Origin: Adiantum capillus-veneris
Lineage: Eukaryota; Streptophyta; Polypodiopsida; Polypodiales; Pteridaceae
DNA length: 64,000 nucleotides
NCBI GenBank assembly: GCA_014529385.2
Contig: CM043948.1
Coordinates: forward strand, 23,054,451 to 23,118,450
Direction of reading: 5' to 3'
Of this stretch, positions 24,550 through 36,295 are shown piece by piece. The position numbers were made by a program, and so were the translations under genes. Below the pieces are notes generated by a model, which made no database searches, was not told the DNA's origin, and saw nothing but the letters and a program-made list of their open reading frames with translations. Each line of letters opens with the position of its first letter. Position 1 is the stretch's first letter.

Positions 24550-24640
24550 TATATATATATACCAATTGGAGGCACTTTTAAAGGTTTGGATCTATTACTT
24601 TGCATTAAATGCAGTCCGTGAACCACCATCTAGAAATTAA
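23800..24640. repeat. Microsatellite and AT-rich stretch
   Basis: CA tracts at about 23893-23935 and 24447-24475, a TA tract at about 24491-24538 and a run of TATATAAACACTTA-type words at about 24040-24370. No gene. Confidence 0.85.
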
Positions 24641-26297
24641 AAGGCCCGCCAGATTTGACACAACACCTTTCCCCTTGCAAGCACAAAACTATAGTTTGAA
24701 CATATTTAAAAATTAGAATTTACCAGTTTGAATGCACATACATTCACAATTGTCATCTATTAAATGATGTACTAGCCAGTTTGAATGCACAATTTCTTTA
24801 ATTATGATACTTTGAGCCGTTTGAGTTAATGTACAATATCTTATACAAAAAATCCATGGGTCTTTTTGTTTACCTACCAGTCTATTTAAGAAATGATTAA
24901 AAGTAAACTCCATCTTTCACCGCCATGACCACCTTCATTAACCTTCACGACCTTGACTTAACCTCTTGCTCTAAGTTGATCTTATATCCACAAACCTTTT
25001 CTTGAAGCCCCCAAATTCAACAACCCACCACAGATTTCTCACATTTCCACCATTGTACCCTGCAATCTTTTGTTTAACATAATACGTCCAACATGGAAGG
25101 TTGGTGATCAGATAGTCAACCACGACATTCAATTGAGGGGAAACTCTTTGCTGCTCAGTGCTTACTATTTGCAGAGCTTGATGCCTCCATCTTGCCATTT
25201 TCCATCACTATCTACTCTTATTGAAATATGATTGTGGCCTAACAAAAGTCTTATTGCAACCATAGTGGGATGTTGAAGGTCATCAACATTTCTTAATAGA
25301 TGGGTCTTTGTCAAGCTTGTTTAAGTTGCTTCATTCATACACATTTATACATGAATCCGAAAGTGAGGAAGCAAATGATAAAGCTCGTCTAAGCCAATGT
25401 TTGGGGTGCATGCGCAATGCAATTATTCAACATTTCCTCATTATATTAATGAACAAAAATTTAATGGTAGAGATTTTCATGGATATTTGTAGGCATCAAA
25501 CTTGAAAGTACAATTTATTGATTGCTAGTGCATAATTATTTAAATATATCAGTTAAGAATAAATCTCGCCTCAATCTTGCACCACATTAGAGCCAGAGAT
25601 ATCCACCAGATTGATAGTACGTTTTCACATGAGAAGATGGTCAATCTCAGCCTGCAAAGGGTCTCTCCAAGTGCTATCAATGTAGACTCATGTCTCCCAC
25701 TCTGCTAGAGCACTTTTCATTGTCACATAGCCTTGATCGAGTTCCTGGTCTCCAGTGTTGCAAGCACGGTTTAGATGGTTGAACATTTTGATGGATTTGT
25801 TTGTGTCATGCTCCCTCTGCGTGAACATCTTCTTTTCATCAAGGGGTGCATTGGGAGGAAGTTTATGAAACTCTTCGTGGATTTTTCAATTACCTATTCC
25901 CGGTAGTTGCATACCCTAGAAGCGTTGTGTGATGAGAAGAGGGGAAAGAAAGAAATCTCTCTTGATTGGCACAATAGAGTCACTTGTGTTGCATATGCTG
26001 CCTGACTCTATATCGTTTATATAGGCTGAAGCAGCATGGTCTAAAAAAGCATCTGCTAGTGCCATGAGTAGTGCAGGGTCTCACAGGAATGTGTTAGTGC
26101 CATGAGGGGTCCCAATTCTCAAAAATCATCTGCTAGTTCCATTAGTAGTCCCAAATCTCAAAAAGCATCTACTAGTGCCATGAGTGACCACCACTAACTG
26201 CTTTAGTGGAGTGTGCAAGAGTATATGCATGATATATGCGCTGTGAATATTATGCCCCTATCATTGCACAAATGACCTTTTGACTACTGTGAAAATG

Positions 26298-26354
<57 letters not shown>

Positions 26355-26650
26355 CATTGTCGGTACTCTCACACCCCTATCCTATCTCTATTCTGTAAAT
26401 ATGTTTTTCTCTCTCCGTCTAATCTCTCTTCTCTCTCCTTCCCTCGGTACTTATTTCACCTACCCCAACGCCAACATAGAGAGCATAAATATGAGAGAAA
26501 ATGTCTATCTCTATGCTTATATAAACTTAAAAAACACGAATGGATTAACTCGCAAATAAAATTAACCCAACATTAACTAGAGATGCATATCCTTACATGT
26601 AAAATATTCTCTATATTATTGACATACCCAACTATAAGAACCTAAACAAA
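24640..26650. other. Mostly unassigned; faint minus-strand coding remnant and short repeats
   Basis: On the minus strand about 25895-25560 reads as plausible protein with a few stops (EFHKLPPNAPLDEKKMFTQR, IKMFNHLNRACNTGDQELDQ, STWRDPLQAEIDHLL). The 24971-25198 ORF could be a further piece. I do not recognise the family. Three to four degenerate ~55-bp repeats with AAAAAGCATCTGCTAGTGCCATGAG lie at about 26040-26195. A CT tract covers about 26299-26351. Confidence 0.4.
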
Positions 26651-29420
26651 TAAATATTGGAATAAAGAACACTAATCATATGCTGATCTTGGTGCGCAGG
26701 TGATGGTACAAAAGCATAACCACCCCAATCCAACTCATGTGAACAACATTAGCATCATAGCCTTGGATGTAAGCTTTGACATCTATCGTACCAACGTGGA
26801 ATCCGCTCCTCCTCATAATAAAATGAAGGCCCACTCTTTGAAGGTGCAAATGGCTCTTCGCAATGTCACATTTTATGAGTGTGACCTCCATGGCTGTAAT
26901 ATGGAGGCAATGGTGTACGATAGGAATTTGAATGTGTACAACCAAAAAAGAGGTCAAATTTCATTTGATATAAAACTAACATTGTACATTATTTCTTTTT
27001 ATTAATTTAAAAAAAGATAGTTAATAGGAAACTAACATACTATATTTTTTTCTCTTGTTTTGAACACAAACAACATTCTGCTATGGTTTCTAAAAAGAGG
27101 AGACCTATAGGATTCCATGAGGAGTCGTGGATCCACTTTTGATGCGAGTTATGGTTACGAGTAGCATTCCCACATTAAAAAGTATATTAATTTACAACTT
27201 GAGTCTCTAATTAAATTACTTATATGTATTCACGTATAATGTAACTTTAGTATCATTTTATTTTTAATGAATGCAATTTAGGCAAACGCCCACTTGGGTT
27301 GCATGGACAGGCATGGTGTTGGGCAAAAGAAAAAGTGGGACATCTCTATAGATTTATAGCCCAAGAGCAAAGCAAGCTAAAAATACCACAAAAAAGAAAG
27401 TCCACACATCCTTTTGACACATGGCATCATGTCCATATGTAGAAATTTACAAAAAACCGGGTCTTTGAAATGTGGGCAACAACAGCTTCATAACCACTTT
27501 TGTAATTATATGTTTATATTTTTTTATAGCATAGTTTTTAGGATGATGTGAACTAGGACAACCTTAAACTTTGGATCTATTTTTATTGAGACCAAAGATT
27601 ATGGTCGAGCCCCGACAATCGCAAAGATCGAGATGGTGACATAGTAGGGATACAAAACAAACTTCCACATGCATGTCCTTTTGTGAGTATTATTTTTAGT
27701 TTTGGTTATCTTTTCAAGATAAAATGATCTTCAAAATAGTTTTTAAGTGTCAATCGATTTAACTTAGATTTCATCAGTGTGGGAGGTTCACCAAAAAAAA
27801 GGTTATCTTATCAAGCTAAATGATTTTCAAAATAGTTTCTAACTATAAATCAATTTAACTTAGCTTTTATTAATGCAAGAGGTTCACGGCGAGAGAGATC
27901 TCAAGCTTGTCTCAAGAGAGGAAGAGTAGGGTAGGAGAATAGATGAGGAGTAGACATGCACCACATTGTCATAGAAAACACCTTTGCATATTGAGAGATA
28001 GTAGAACGACAAGTTCAATATTGATGTATAGCCAATAGTGGAATTTTGATGTATTTTAGATAGATTGATGATGTACACACATTGACATTGTTTATATACA
28101 TACATTGATGATCTATATATTCATTCTATTTCAACCAAATCTAGTCCTACTTATATAGTATTGTTAAGTTTATTTATTCATATTGAGTTTGTTTCAGTTG
28201 TTTTTGTTTGTTCACATAGTGTCAAGGGAAAAAAACATGCCGTGATCATTCATACTTTTGATTTTGTTTTTGCACATAATTACTGTTTTTTTATTTTCCT
28301 CAATATTGTATGGTTTTTGTATGTTACTAAAAGAAAGTGCTATCATACCACAGTCTATCATGCCCTTGCTTTATAACACTATAAGTACCTCAAACCAATT
28401 TTCAAAAATCACCTATACACACTTACAATGGTCAATACAAATACAAATATGGGTAAGCATACATGATCCTCCTCCTCATTTCCTATGATCAAGAACAAGG
28501 AGAAGAAGAAAAAGAGAAAAGAGGATAAGTAGAAGACCATAGAGAAGGTAGAGAAAGTAGAAGAGAAGGTAGAGGCATACTTTGAGCCAATTTTCATCAT
28601 CTCAACTCTTAGGCCCTCTAGGTGTAGATCTAGAAGACGGCATGGATTATGCTTTGGGACTTGACATGCTAATTTCGACAAAATTAGATGGGACTAAACA
28701 TGCAGAGACATATCCAAGGACTATCACAATTGCAAAAAAAATTCAAAGACTTTTCACACTTGACTTGGAGACAATGAAATTATAAAAATGGAAGCCTCTG
28801 GTTAAATTTAATTGTATTTACTTAATTTGTAATCAAAATGTTTTATTTTACAAGGGGTTTTTAGCTATACAAAATGTTGATTTTCACAAAGAGATATTGT
28901 AAATTCTTTACAAATTGGTATATGCTCTTTACAAAATGTTCCACCTTATATCTAGTTTGAGTTTTTTTGCAACATGCCTACAAAGTTTCTAGAAAGGAAG
29001 CCTAAGAATTTCCACAATGAGTGCCTTCTGTGCTCTTCTACTCTCTCTAAAGCATATCACTCTTTGAAAAAATCTTCTCTTCTGTGAAAGAGAATGAAGT
29101 GGAATCTTGGTATCAATTCCTTTCTTAAGAGATAGGTTTTTAGGTGCAAGATTTTCTTCTTGCTTTGAGCTCTCTACTTGGTTTGCTTTTGAGTCATCAT
29201 GTAGCTCCTCCTTCTTCCTCTCCTCTTTAGGAACCTTCCTAGTAGTTGCTTGGTCCTTGCTATTAATGACTTTCCCTCCCTGTATCATCAACCATAGTAT
29301 AAGTAAAAAGAAGCATATAATTTAGAAGAATACTTGTCTTTCATATACAGATATAGAAGATGGTGAATATCATCCAAGTTTATTATCAGGGTAATTAACC
29401 CAAAAAAAAAAACTAAGAAT
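26650..29420. other. No gene recognised
   Basis: AT-rich DNA. A plus-strand open stretch at about 26700-26960 (HNHPNPTHVNNISIIALDVS) follows a GCGCAG border and could be an exon remnant, but no domain is visible. Degenerate direct repeats of about 85 bp lie at about 27709-27792 and 27800-27885 (core ATTTTCAAAATAGTTT...TCAATTTAACTTAG). The minus ORF at 28989-29291 is lysine/glutamate-rich without a recognised domain. Confidence 0.45.
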
Positions 29421-29735
29421 GTGACTCAAAATATGGTGATTTTGACCCCGCCAATGCATCAAGAAGGCACAAAAACCCTAGGATTGACTCCTAAGTTTTC
29501 TCTTTTGGACACTCGGAGAGGAAAAAATAGCAAAAAAAGCCTTCGAAAATGTTGTGTCCTCTCTGTGTGAATTTAGTGTATGTGGAGGTCCCTCCGCATA
29601 CACTAAATTCACACAGAGAGGACACAAAATTTTTGGAGGTTTTTTTTTGCGGTTTTCCCCTCCTTGGGTGTCCAAAAGAGGGAAGATGGTGAGTATCATC
29701 CAAGTTTATTATTAGGGTAAAGATTGTTAAGGGTG
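29355..29735. repeat. Foldback element F1 with flanking direct repeat
   Basis: An inverted repeat with a short loop: about 29495-29590 pairs with about 29597-29680. Examples are TTGTGTCCTCTCTGTGTGAA against TTCACACAGAGAGGACACAA, and the CTCTTTTGGACAC and GTGTCCAAAAGAG ends. It starts, like F2, with GTGACTCAAAATATGGTGAT at 29421, but the matching right end is missing. A ~45-bp direct repeat (GAAGATGGTGARTATCATCC) flanks it at about 29357 and 29682. Confidence 0.85.
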
Positions 29736-29820
29736 TCCCTTATACACAAAATTAGAGTACCCTTGAAACTCTTTAAACAAGGTACTAAAATTAACAAGAA
29801 ATAAAAGAATTTAACAACGT

Positions 29821-30138
29821 GACTCAAAATATGGTGATTTTGACCCTATCGGTGCGTTCGAAAGGCCCAAAAACCTTTGGATCAACTCCTAAGTCGCCTC
29901 TTTTGGACACCCAAAGACGAAAAAAACGCAAAAAAGCCTCCAAAAATGTTGTGTCCTCCCTATTCAAATTTAGTGTATGCGGAGGCCCAATTTGCACAGG
30001 GAGGACACAACATTTTTGGAGGCTTTTTTGCTGTGTTTCCCTCTCCAAATGTCCAAAAGAGGCGACTTAGGAGTCGATCTTAAGATTTTTGGGCCTTCCG
30101 AACGCATTGGTGAGGTCAAAATCACCATATTTTGAGTT
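29821..30138. mobile_element. Foldback (MITE-like) element F2, about 318 bp
   Basis: A near-perfect inverted repeat with arms of about 140-150 bp: about 29821-29970 and 29992-30138. The ends read GACTCAAAATATGGTGATTT and its complement AAATCACCATATTTTGAGTT. The central loop is short (about 20-30 bp). No coding capacity; the ORFs over it mirror each other on the two strands. The relation to F1 suggests one non-autonomous family. Confidence 0.85.
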
Positions 30139-30229
30139 TCATAATGGTGTCCTCCTTGTACTAGGACTATGTATATGGGTGGCTTTCCATTTTCACTTCA
30201 GGAAGACGCCATAATTTTTTTTTATACAA

Positions 30230-31612
30230 AAGCCTTTGTGTCGTTCCTATGCAAAAATAGTGTAGTTGGACATGCATCCGCCGACTACACTATCTTTGCA
30301 TAAGGAGGACACCACTAAATTCTTTTTATACAAAAGCCTTTGTGTCATCCCTATGTGAAAATAATGTAGTATTCGAACACTCTTTTCGCATAAGGAGGAC
30401 ACCATCCAAAAAAATTATACAAAGTCTTTGTGTCATCCCTACGCGAAAACAGTGTAGTCGGACATGCATTCAACTACATTATTTTTGTGTAGCAACGACA
30501 TGGATTGAGAAAAAGTTGTGTTGCAAAATTTACAAAGAAAATGTTAAGATTACAAAACTTCACCTTACAATGATCATCCAAAGATTTTAGTATAGAAAAT
30601 GAGTAGAAGGTCCGGTTGAAATCGACTTTGTGAAGCAATGTGGAGCAATAGAAGAATGGAGTTGATAATTTTTTTTGTGTGGAAAATATTGTTTGGGTGC
30701 AAAAGTTTCTATATATAGTAGTGCACAATTACCTAGATAAAATTTGAATTGACACAATTTATGATGCATGGACTTGATCGTTGTGCATGGATTTGACCGT
30801 TATGCATGGATTTGACCGTTGTGCACGTGTTTTGAGGTGCATGATTGAAATACTATTTATAGTTGTCAAAGCGCTTATAAATGTCATTTTTGATCCATTC
30901 TTTGTATTTTGTTAAGATTTTTGTATACAATATAAATCTCAAGAAAGCTCAAAATGTTGTTGAGAAAGCAGAAAGGTACATTTTCATTGGATTTTTTTTG
31001 TAGATCATTTTTTTCAATGAAAATCTAAAGTGTGTTGTCCCTACGCGAGCATAATGTACACGAATACCTTGTCAAATACACATAAATCGCATAGCAATGA
31101 AACATATTTGTCACTCTATGCAAAAAGTGTTTTTTTCTAATGTGTCGTTTGCTATGTGAAAGTAGAACACTCGGACATGCCTCCGAGTGCTCTATTTTTG
31201 CATAGCAATGACACAATCCAGTAGACATAAATTTTTTTACTATGTTGTCTCTATGTAAAAATAGAGCATTTGAACGTTCATCCGGATGCTCTATTTTTGC
31301 ATAGCAACGACACAATCAAGTAGACATAAAGTTTTTTGCAAACGTTGTCTCTATGCAAAAATAGAGCATCTGAACGTTCATCCGGATGCTTTTTTTTTGC
31401 ATAGCAAGGACACAATCAAATATCAAAAGTAGGACACCCCGACACATGTTTGGGTGCTCTATTTTTGGATAGAAATGACACCATCATCATCATAATTCAC
31501 TTTACTTTGCATAACAAAAATATTATCCAATCATTCTCATATGTCGTCCCTATGCAAAATTAGATCACCCGCACATACATCCGGATGCTCTATTTTTGCG
31601 TAATGACGACAT
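30230..31612. repeat. Array of about nine diverged hairpin units
   Basis: Units of roughly 60-80 bp lie at about 30236-30313, 30352-30408, 30432-30512, 31036-31105, 31143-31216, 31242-31313, 31344-31412, 31425-31478 (partial) and 31540-31612. The general plan is a left arm TGTCGTCCCTATGCAAAAAT followed by AGAGCATCCG, a short loop with GTTCATC or CATGCATC, and a right arm CGGATGCTCTATTTTTGCAT followed by AGCAACGACA. Arms carry compensating differences between units (GTGTAGT with ACTACAC, or GAGCAT with ATGCTC). F1 and F2 have a related centre (TGTGTCCTC, TTAGTGTATGCGGAGG), so the hairpins and foldbacks may share origin. Confidence 0.8.
30765..30821. repeat. 19-bp tandem repeat, three copies
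   Basis: GCATGGATTTGACCGTTRT and close variants in tandem, between hairpin units. The interval around it (30515-31030) is AT-rich without a gene. Confidence 0.75.
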
Positions 31613-31722
31613 AGGACCAATTTTTTTGAAGAATAGCATGACCAATCTTTTAACCAAGTATAAGATATTTTAAGGTTTTTTTGTTCTTCCTTGTGCAAAA
31701 AAGTATGTTTTTTAGAATAAAA

Positions 31723-31820
31723 ATCACGAGGGGTGAATCAAGCTCCATACTTAACAATCTCCCACTTGGACACTGATATCCACACCAAACTTGTGATTGC
31801 TTTCCATTTTGACTTCTTAT
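31723..31820 (-). mobile_element. 3' end of the outermost, oldest copia element (element B, left piece)
   Basis: AAGCTCCATACTTAACA ends at 31756 and is followed by ATCTCCCACTTGGACACTGA. This matches the LTR end and polypurine-tract side of copia element A at 38750-38790. The match continues to CTTATCCTTG at 31825, where copy 2 is inserted, and resumes at 53750 with CCTTGAATG. Only about 35 bp of the LTR is recognisable upstream; the rest is replaced by unrelated sequence and the hairpin array. Confidence 0.8.
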
Positions 31821-31825
31821 CCTTG

Positions 31826-32120
31826 TGTTAACCGTCACGGCTCACGGACACCCTATCACCTACGACGGACGTTGTATTATTTACTTGGTAGAGTCAGGTA
31901 CCGGGCTTGTCGGTCCAATAGGAAAAGGTAAGAGTGATCGCTGATGAGAGGCGCACTCTAACTGGAACATTCAAGGGATTAGTTGGCTAAGCATGGGCGC
32001 CCAAGTGTGAATGGGGTGAGCTCATATAAAAGTCAACTAAACCTAAAATTCACTCATTCTCTCATTTGTGCAATCGAAGAGTGCTCTTGCTCCATCTCGA
32101 TCTTCTTCTTATTTATCTCC

Positions 32121-32199
<79 letters not shown>

Positions 32200-32428
32200 C
32201 ATTGCGGCGGCACGACGGCAGCGAGGCGGTTGAGCGCGGTGTAGCGGCGTCTCCCTCTTCTTCGCGGCAAGGAATCCTCCACGACAGCAAGTGTAGAGCG
32301 GTGAGTGACACACCACCTCCATCTTTGAGGTTACTAGTTTAGGTTTGTTGTGTGCTTGGAGCCATTTGTGGCTCGCACACAGTGTATCGACAAGTTCCTT
32401 GCATTGACACGTGCGACATACGCGCACA
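31826..32428 (+). repeat. 5' LTR of copy 2
   Basis: Starts TGTTAACCG and ends CGCGCACA. A TATA-like TCATATAAAA is at about 32022-32031. The microsatellite (GT about 32122-32178, then GA to 32199) lies downstream of it, in the expected transcribed R/U5 part. Confidence 0.92.
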
Positions 32429-32432
32429 TTTT

Positions 32433-32450
32433 TGGCACTGTTGCCGGGGA
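32433..32450 (+). promoter_or_regulatory. Primer binding site for tRNA-Asp, copy 2
   Basis: TGGCACTGTTGCCGGGGA, four bases after the LTR. It matches the tRNA-Asp 3' end complement with two differences (TGGCGCCGTTGCCGGGGA expected). Confidence 0.8.
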
Positions 32451-33169
32451 ATGCCATACACTAAGCTTGAATGGCACTCTCTGCTTCTTTTGTGGTGCAA
32501 TTTCAATTGTAGGAAGGGTAGGGAAGGAAGGTGTGTGTGTTGAGAAGAAGGATTTTGTGGTACTAGTGTGTATTCTTTTGTTAATGAAGTTTTGAAAGGT
32601 TACCGTGTTTTCTCTGTGTAAGGTGTTAGTATTAAGGTTGTTAGTTCTGTGTAATGTAATGTACAGTAAGTAGGAAGTAGATCTGTGAGACCTAATGAAG
32701 TGTGTTACTGTGTAATTGTAGGTGTATTAGTTGTAAGTAGGTAGGTAGAGTGTGTGTGTGCTCTCGCGCAGGCCGCAACGATCTTATCCTTATTAATTTT
32801 TATTTTTTTTAAAAGGTAGGATCGGGATCAGGAATATCTCCCAGACCCAAGCCCAGACCCAAACCCAAGCTCACGCTCAGGCTCAGGCCTCAGTCGCCCT
32901 TTTAAAATTACGTATTTTAGCTTCACACGTAGCTAAAAATCGACATTTTTGAGGACCAACGGAGCTTCAGGTGTCCGAATGTTGTGCTATAAAGCACACC
33001 GTGACCCTCTGAGTGATACGCTTGTTTCAAGCTAACACACACTTTAATCAAAAAATCCGATCATTAAAAAACATATTTTAAAAAAAAACGAGTAAAAACG
33101 GACACCTAAAAAAGTAAGCGGTTAACCTTCGAGGTTATTTCGCCGACGCTTGTAGGGTGTCAAAGGCAC
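32451..33169 (+). other. 5' leader of copy 2
   Basis: Non-coding leader, about 0.7 kb. It contains a CCCAAGCCCAGACCCAAACC-type degenerate repeat at about 32848-32890, the counterpart of the GGGCTT repeat in copy 1. No gene. Confidence 0.7.
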
Positions 33170-34756
33170 ATGCATCTGTGCTCTGGTCGTGTGCTAGAGA
33201 TGGAGCAACTAGAGAGAATTTCGACTGACGCGAGTTCTCAATATCCACCTACCTTAGGTTCCGGGCCCTCGGCGGGGACCCAAGGTAGTACAAACCAAGA
33301 CCCGAACATAGCGGCTAGGGACTCTTCCTTTGACTACGACATCATGGAGGGTTTACCAATGCCTAATCCTGATAGCTCAAGCTAAGAAATGCATGCCATG
33401 GGCCCGCGATCCGGGCCGAACGTGATTAGCCGCTTGAAAGAAACCTTTAGTAGAGCCACTCGCGCCGAACATGGAGCTAATGATGTAAATGAGGGGGGTG
33501 GGGAAGTAAATTATCCATTCATGACCAACATAGACCCTATGCCCTTAGAGAATATGCACGTAAATACTTCATTCATTGCACCTCCTGACTCTTTAGAGCT
33601 ATTCCCCTCCGAGGTCATATTACCCGATGGTAGAAGCCTTGCCGAAGTGCAAGAGGTTGAGCGATATATCATTGTGGCTAGGGAAAAGGAAGTCGAGAGC
33701 TTACGCAAGGCGGAGCAACAAAGAGAGTTAAAAGCAAAAGCTCCTATGTCAATATCCTTGCTAAGAGGAAACCGCTAAGGGCCAACCCCTAGAAAGCAAC
33801 ATTGCATCTAGCTCAAAGGACACCCCTGGCACCTCAATTCTAGAAGGAGCATTCTTAAATGAGGATTGGGAGGACGAACTACAAACGAAAACTCTAACCG
33901 ACCTATACATAGGTCACACCTATCACGTGGGTTGGTTAGATGTCCTACAATCCACAATGAGCGCTACTAGTGTGGAGGATCAACAACAAAGAGTTTGTGA
34001 GGTCATCCATAGGGTCATTGAGTTAGAGAGACAGAACAAGGGGATCAACATGCCTTCAACGGGTCTTATGATATTCTTAGATACAGTAAAGTCTAAACAA
34101 CCGACCTTATCGCAAATGGAGACTCCTTCGGTAAGTCTGATGGATCCTTCATATGTTGTTTCGCCAGGGGTCTTAGTGCAATCTGAGCCCACAAGTGATA
34201 GCTTTACCTTTCCAACTCTAGATCATCTTTCCCTTGATGACACCTCGGCTACCATGCCTATCCCAATGATGGGCATGCCGTGAAACACGCCATGGACCTC
34301 ATTTGTTAGTAAAGCACCACTACATGGTAGCTCAATGCCTGCAACAGTACCTACAAGTGTGTACCAATCGTATACACCTATGGGTCATCGTACTCATGTA
34401 GTCCCTACTCCTCCCATTGTTTCAGCTACCTATGCTCCACAACCACAACACCCAAGCTCTTATTTCCATGGGACTATACCGGCTAGCATTAGCATGTCAC
34501 ATCCGACGTCTGCTATGCCTAGGGCCACACATATGAACTTTGGGCCGCCACATGGCACAACACCGTACCAAACGTGGAACCCAAGGGCTTCCTATGCGCC
34601 AAGCCCAATGCCAATACCTACTCCACATGTACTCTCTGGAGCGCCTTCAACCACGGTGCCTGCTCACTTAGGTGACTTGGCAACATTTGCTCAAGCTATT
34701 GGTCGATCTATCGCTGAGAATATGCGTAACACGCCTGATAGAGAAACTAGAAGTAA
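33170..34756 (+). pseudogene. Gag of copy 2, 5' part (broken)
   Basis: Begins MHLCSGRVLE, aligning with MNLRSGRVLE at the start of copy 1 gag, and follows it through the Pro-rich region to IGRSIAENMRNTPDRETRSK. It has an early stop after DSSS (about 33383), further stops near 33776 and 34281, and a shorter linker. The reading is cut at the GGCAG target site of the solo LTR and resumes at 48243. Confidence 0.88.
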
Positions 34757-35389
34757 GGCAGTGTTAAGTATGGAGCCTGATTTACCTTGTAATTTTCTGT
34801 GGTAAAAGCGCACATTTGTAAGGCCCCCATTATGAGGAGAAGCCATTGTGCGTGAAGGAAAATCACTCGCCGAAAACCAAAATTTTCACGGCAAAAAATC
34901 AGGGGCAACTTTTTTTCCCCTCGTCGGAATATTCCTTTTCGCCGGAATATTATGGCCGGACGGCGGCCAGAAAGTGGTCGGAAAACAACTGTCGGTTGGC
35001 CGGTAGTCAGGGATTTTAATTACGCGATGATGCATTTTGTTAAATGTTAATTATTGTTGTTATTATCACTATTTTTTTCATGTTAATAACATATCTAATG
35101 TCATGACCTACGAAAACCGGTAGAAAACGTAGAACTGGCGGGACAACCAACAAACCCGGCAAGCCCGGCGGGTTTATTATGAAACCCGGCGGGCCTGACG
35201 GGACAAGCAAGAATCCCACCGGACCCGTCATGTACCCCCTCCATATTTGGCGGCTCTATATAACCCTGTAGTAGACATCACATCACATCACCGCTTCCTT
35301 TAAATTTGGTCATCCTTTAAAATTTAATATAGAAGTAAAACTAAAGGTAAAAAAATGATTAGTCTTTAAAAAAAATTAAAACTTAATGT

Positions 35390-36150
35390 AACTCTGATCA
35401 TGGATCATTAGTTCTTTTTTGGACTGAACTGATTCTTGAAAGGAGGTAGAAAGGTGAATCTTTGGGTCGGTCTCTCTACATTTAGGATGGACTAATCTCA
35501 TGTTTGGTTCACCGTTATATTTGCTAAATTGATTGCTATATTGATTAGAACTTCTATCATGGGTCATTAGTTCTTTTTTGGACTGAACTGATTCTTGAAA
35601 AGAGATAGAAAGGTGAATCTTTGGGTCGATATCTCTACTTTTGGGATGGACTGATCACATGTTTGATTCACCATTGTATTTGCTTGCTATTCCGATTAGA
35701 GCTCCAATCATGGGTCATTAGTTTTTTTTTGGACTGGACTGATTCATGAAAGGAGGTAGAAAGGTGAATCTTTGGGTCGATATCTCTACTTTTGGGATGG
35801 ATTGATCACATGTTTGATTCACCGTTGTATTTGCTTGCTATTCCGATTAGAGCTCCAATCATGGGTCATTAGTTCTTTTTTGGACTGGACTGATTCATGA
35901 AAGGAGGTAGGAAGGTGAATCTTTGGGTCGATATCTCTACTTTTGGGATGGACTGATCACATGTTTGATTCCCCGTTGTATTTGCTTACTATTTCGATTA
36001 GAGCTCCAATCATGGGTCATTAGTTCTTTTTTGGACTGGACTGATTCATGAAAGGGGTAGGAAGGTGAATCTTTGGGTCGATATCTCTACTTTTGGGATG
36101 GACTGATCACATATTTGATTCACCGTTGTATTTGCTTGCTCATGTTTGAG
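35390..36150. repeat. Five tandem repeats of about 150 bp in the hAT 5' region
   Basis: Copies begin near 35396, 35556, 35706, 35860 and 36012, each with ATCATGGGTCATTAGTTCTT, GGACTGAACTGATTC, GTGAATCTTTGGGTCG and GATTCACCGTTGTATTTGC. The first is the most diverged and the last four are near-identical, indicating stepwise expansion. It lies between the terminal repeat and the transposase start, the usual place for subterminal transposase-binding repeats (inference). Confidence 0.88.
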
Positions 36151-36295
36151 TAGATTGAGGTTTATTCCCTTCAGGATTCACTACTACGCTTGTGTGTGAT
36201 ATTGATTATAACACTAATGTTTGGTTTGAATAATACTTGAAAGAAGAGATAGCATACTGAGCTATGTTTATTGGTATTGCAGGCATCCAATAAGT

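Noticed and set aside
29478-30083. Several overlapping ORFs on both strands
   Set aside because: They are mirror translations of the inverted-repeat arms of the foldback elements.
31025-31315. Cys/His-rich minus ORF that might suggest a zinc finger
   Set aside because: The CYAK and HR words come from repeated hairpin arms. Spacing fits no zinc-finger pattern.
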